Origin: Anaerolineales bacterium
GTDB lineage: Bacteria; Chloroflexota; Anaerolineae; Anaerolineales; Villigracilaceae
Reading direction: 5' to 3'
Length of the DNA stretch: 46,635 bases
Assembly (NCBI GenBank): GCA_022865905.1
Contig: JALHUM010000119.1
Location: forward strand, 1-46,635
Both the position numbers and the translations under genes were made by a program. The notes beneath the pieces are model-generated. The model searched no databases. It saw only the letters and a program-made list of their open reading frames with translations, and had not been told where the DNA came from. Below, in pieces: positions 46,186-46,635 of the stretch; the first letter of the stretch is position 1, and each line of letters starts with the position of its first letter.

Positions 46186-46635
46186 ATGACCACGATTGAC
46201 CTCACCATCCACAAAGACCGCCGCGGGCGCGCCATCCAGCGCGCCCGCGAGCGGAACATCATCATCCCCACCTTTGCCCAGATGAAGGCCCCGGCCAAAA
46301 TCCCGGCCAAAATCAAGGAACAACTGAAGGGCATCGGCCTGTGGGATGTTCACCCGCGCAACCTGTTCCGCATCACCTGGAAGAACGAACCGAATGCCAA
46401 AGGGGGCGGGTTCGGCGGCGTGAACTTCCTCGAATTGCCCTCCTCGCTGACCGGGGTCCCGGCGCGCATCATCGTCCTGGTGGGCAAGTGGTTCCCGACC
46501 GGGGCGCACAAGGTCGGGGCGGCCTTCGGCTGCCTCGTGCCGCGGCTGGTCACGGGTCAGTTCGACCCGTCCACGCAGAAGGCCGTCTGGCCGTCCACCG
46601 GCAATTTCTGCCGCGGCGGTGCCTACGACTCGGCC
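46186..46635 (+). CDS. PLP-dependent enzyme (cysteine synthase/TrpB-like fold type II), truncated by window end
   Basis: 150 open codons to the edge: MTTIDLTIHKDRRGRAIQRARERNIIIPTFAQMK...GKWFPTGAHKVGAAFGCLVPRLVTGQFDPSTQKAVWPSTGNFCRGGAYDSA. Absent from the ORF track because no stop is in the window. Confidence 0.8.
   Translation, partial: MTTIDLTIHKDRRGRAIQRARERNIIIPTFAQMKAPAKIPAKIKEQLKGIGLWDVHPRNLFRITWKNEPNAKGGGFGGVNFLELPSSLTGVPARIIVLVGKWFPTGAHKVGAAFGCLVPRLVTGQFDPSTQKAVWPSTGNFCRGGAYDSA

Overview
The window looks like a 46.6 kb chromosomal segment of a Chloroflexota (Anaerolineae-like) bacterium; the taxon is inferred from gene content and style. Left part: obgE, a peroxiredoxin-like gene with an in-frame UGA, then a full division/cell-wall (dcw) cluster on the minus strand (mraZ-rsmH-ftsL-pbp-murF-mraY-murD-ftsW-murG-cvpA-like-murC-orf-murB-ddl-ftsQ-ftsA-ftsZ) with no murE. 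Middle and right: a purine/nucleobase catabolic island with nagA, an SsnA/guanine-deaminase-like amidohydrolase, adenine deaminase, a GntR regulator, two divergent carbamoyltransferases, carbamate kinase, a BMP-type nucleoside ABC importer, a FAD xanthine-dehydrogenase subunit, a fused FeS/Mo XdhD-like subunit and a threonine-synthase-like PLP enzyme. After it come AI-2E, GT2 and other genes. Main signals for a second look: (1) a probable selenocysteine peroxiredoxin (UxxC) with a bacterial-SECIS-like hairpin 3' of the UGA; (2) palindromic elements inserted in frame in at least four protein genes and read in the same frame (TPxPxPKxGEG); (3) degenerate 7-bp and 8-bp tandem arrays at several loci, two of them inside the murC coding sequence; (4) a possible purine-to-carbamoyl-phosphate-to-ATP module; (5) an MraZ box with exact 10-nt GTGG spacing on a canonical promoter; (6) several single-base gene disruptions, including ftsZ, which may be sequence errors. 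All calls come from reading the sequence and supplied ORFs; no database search was run.
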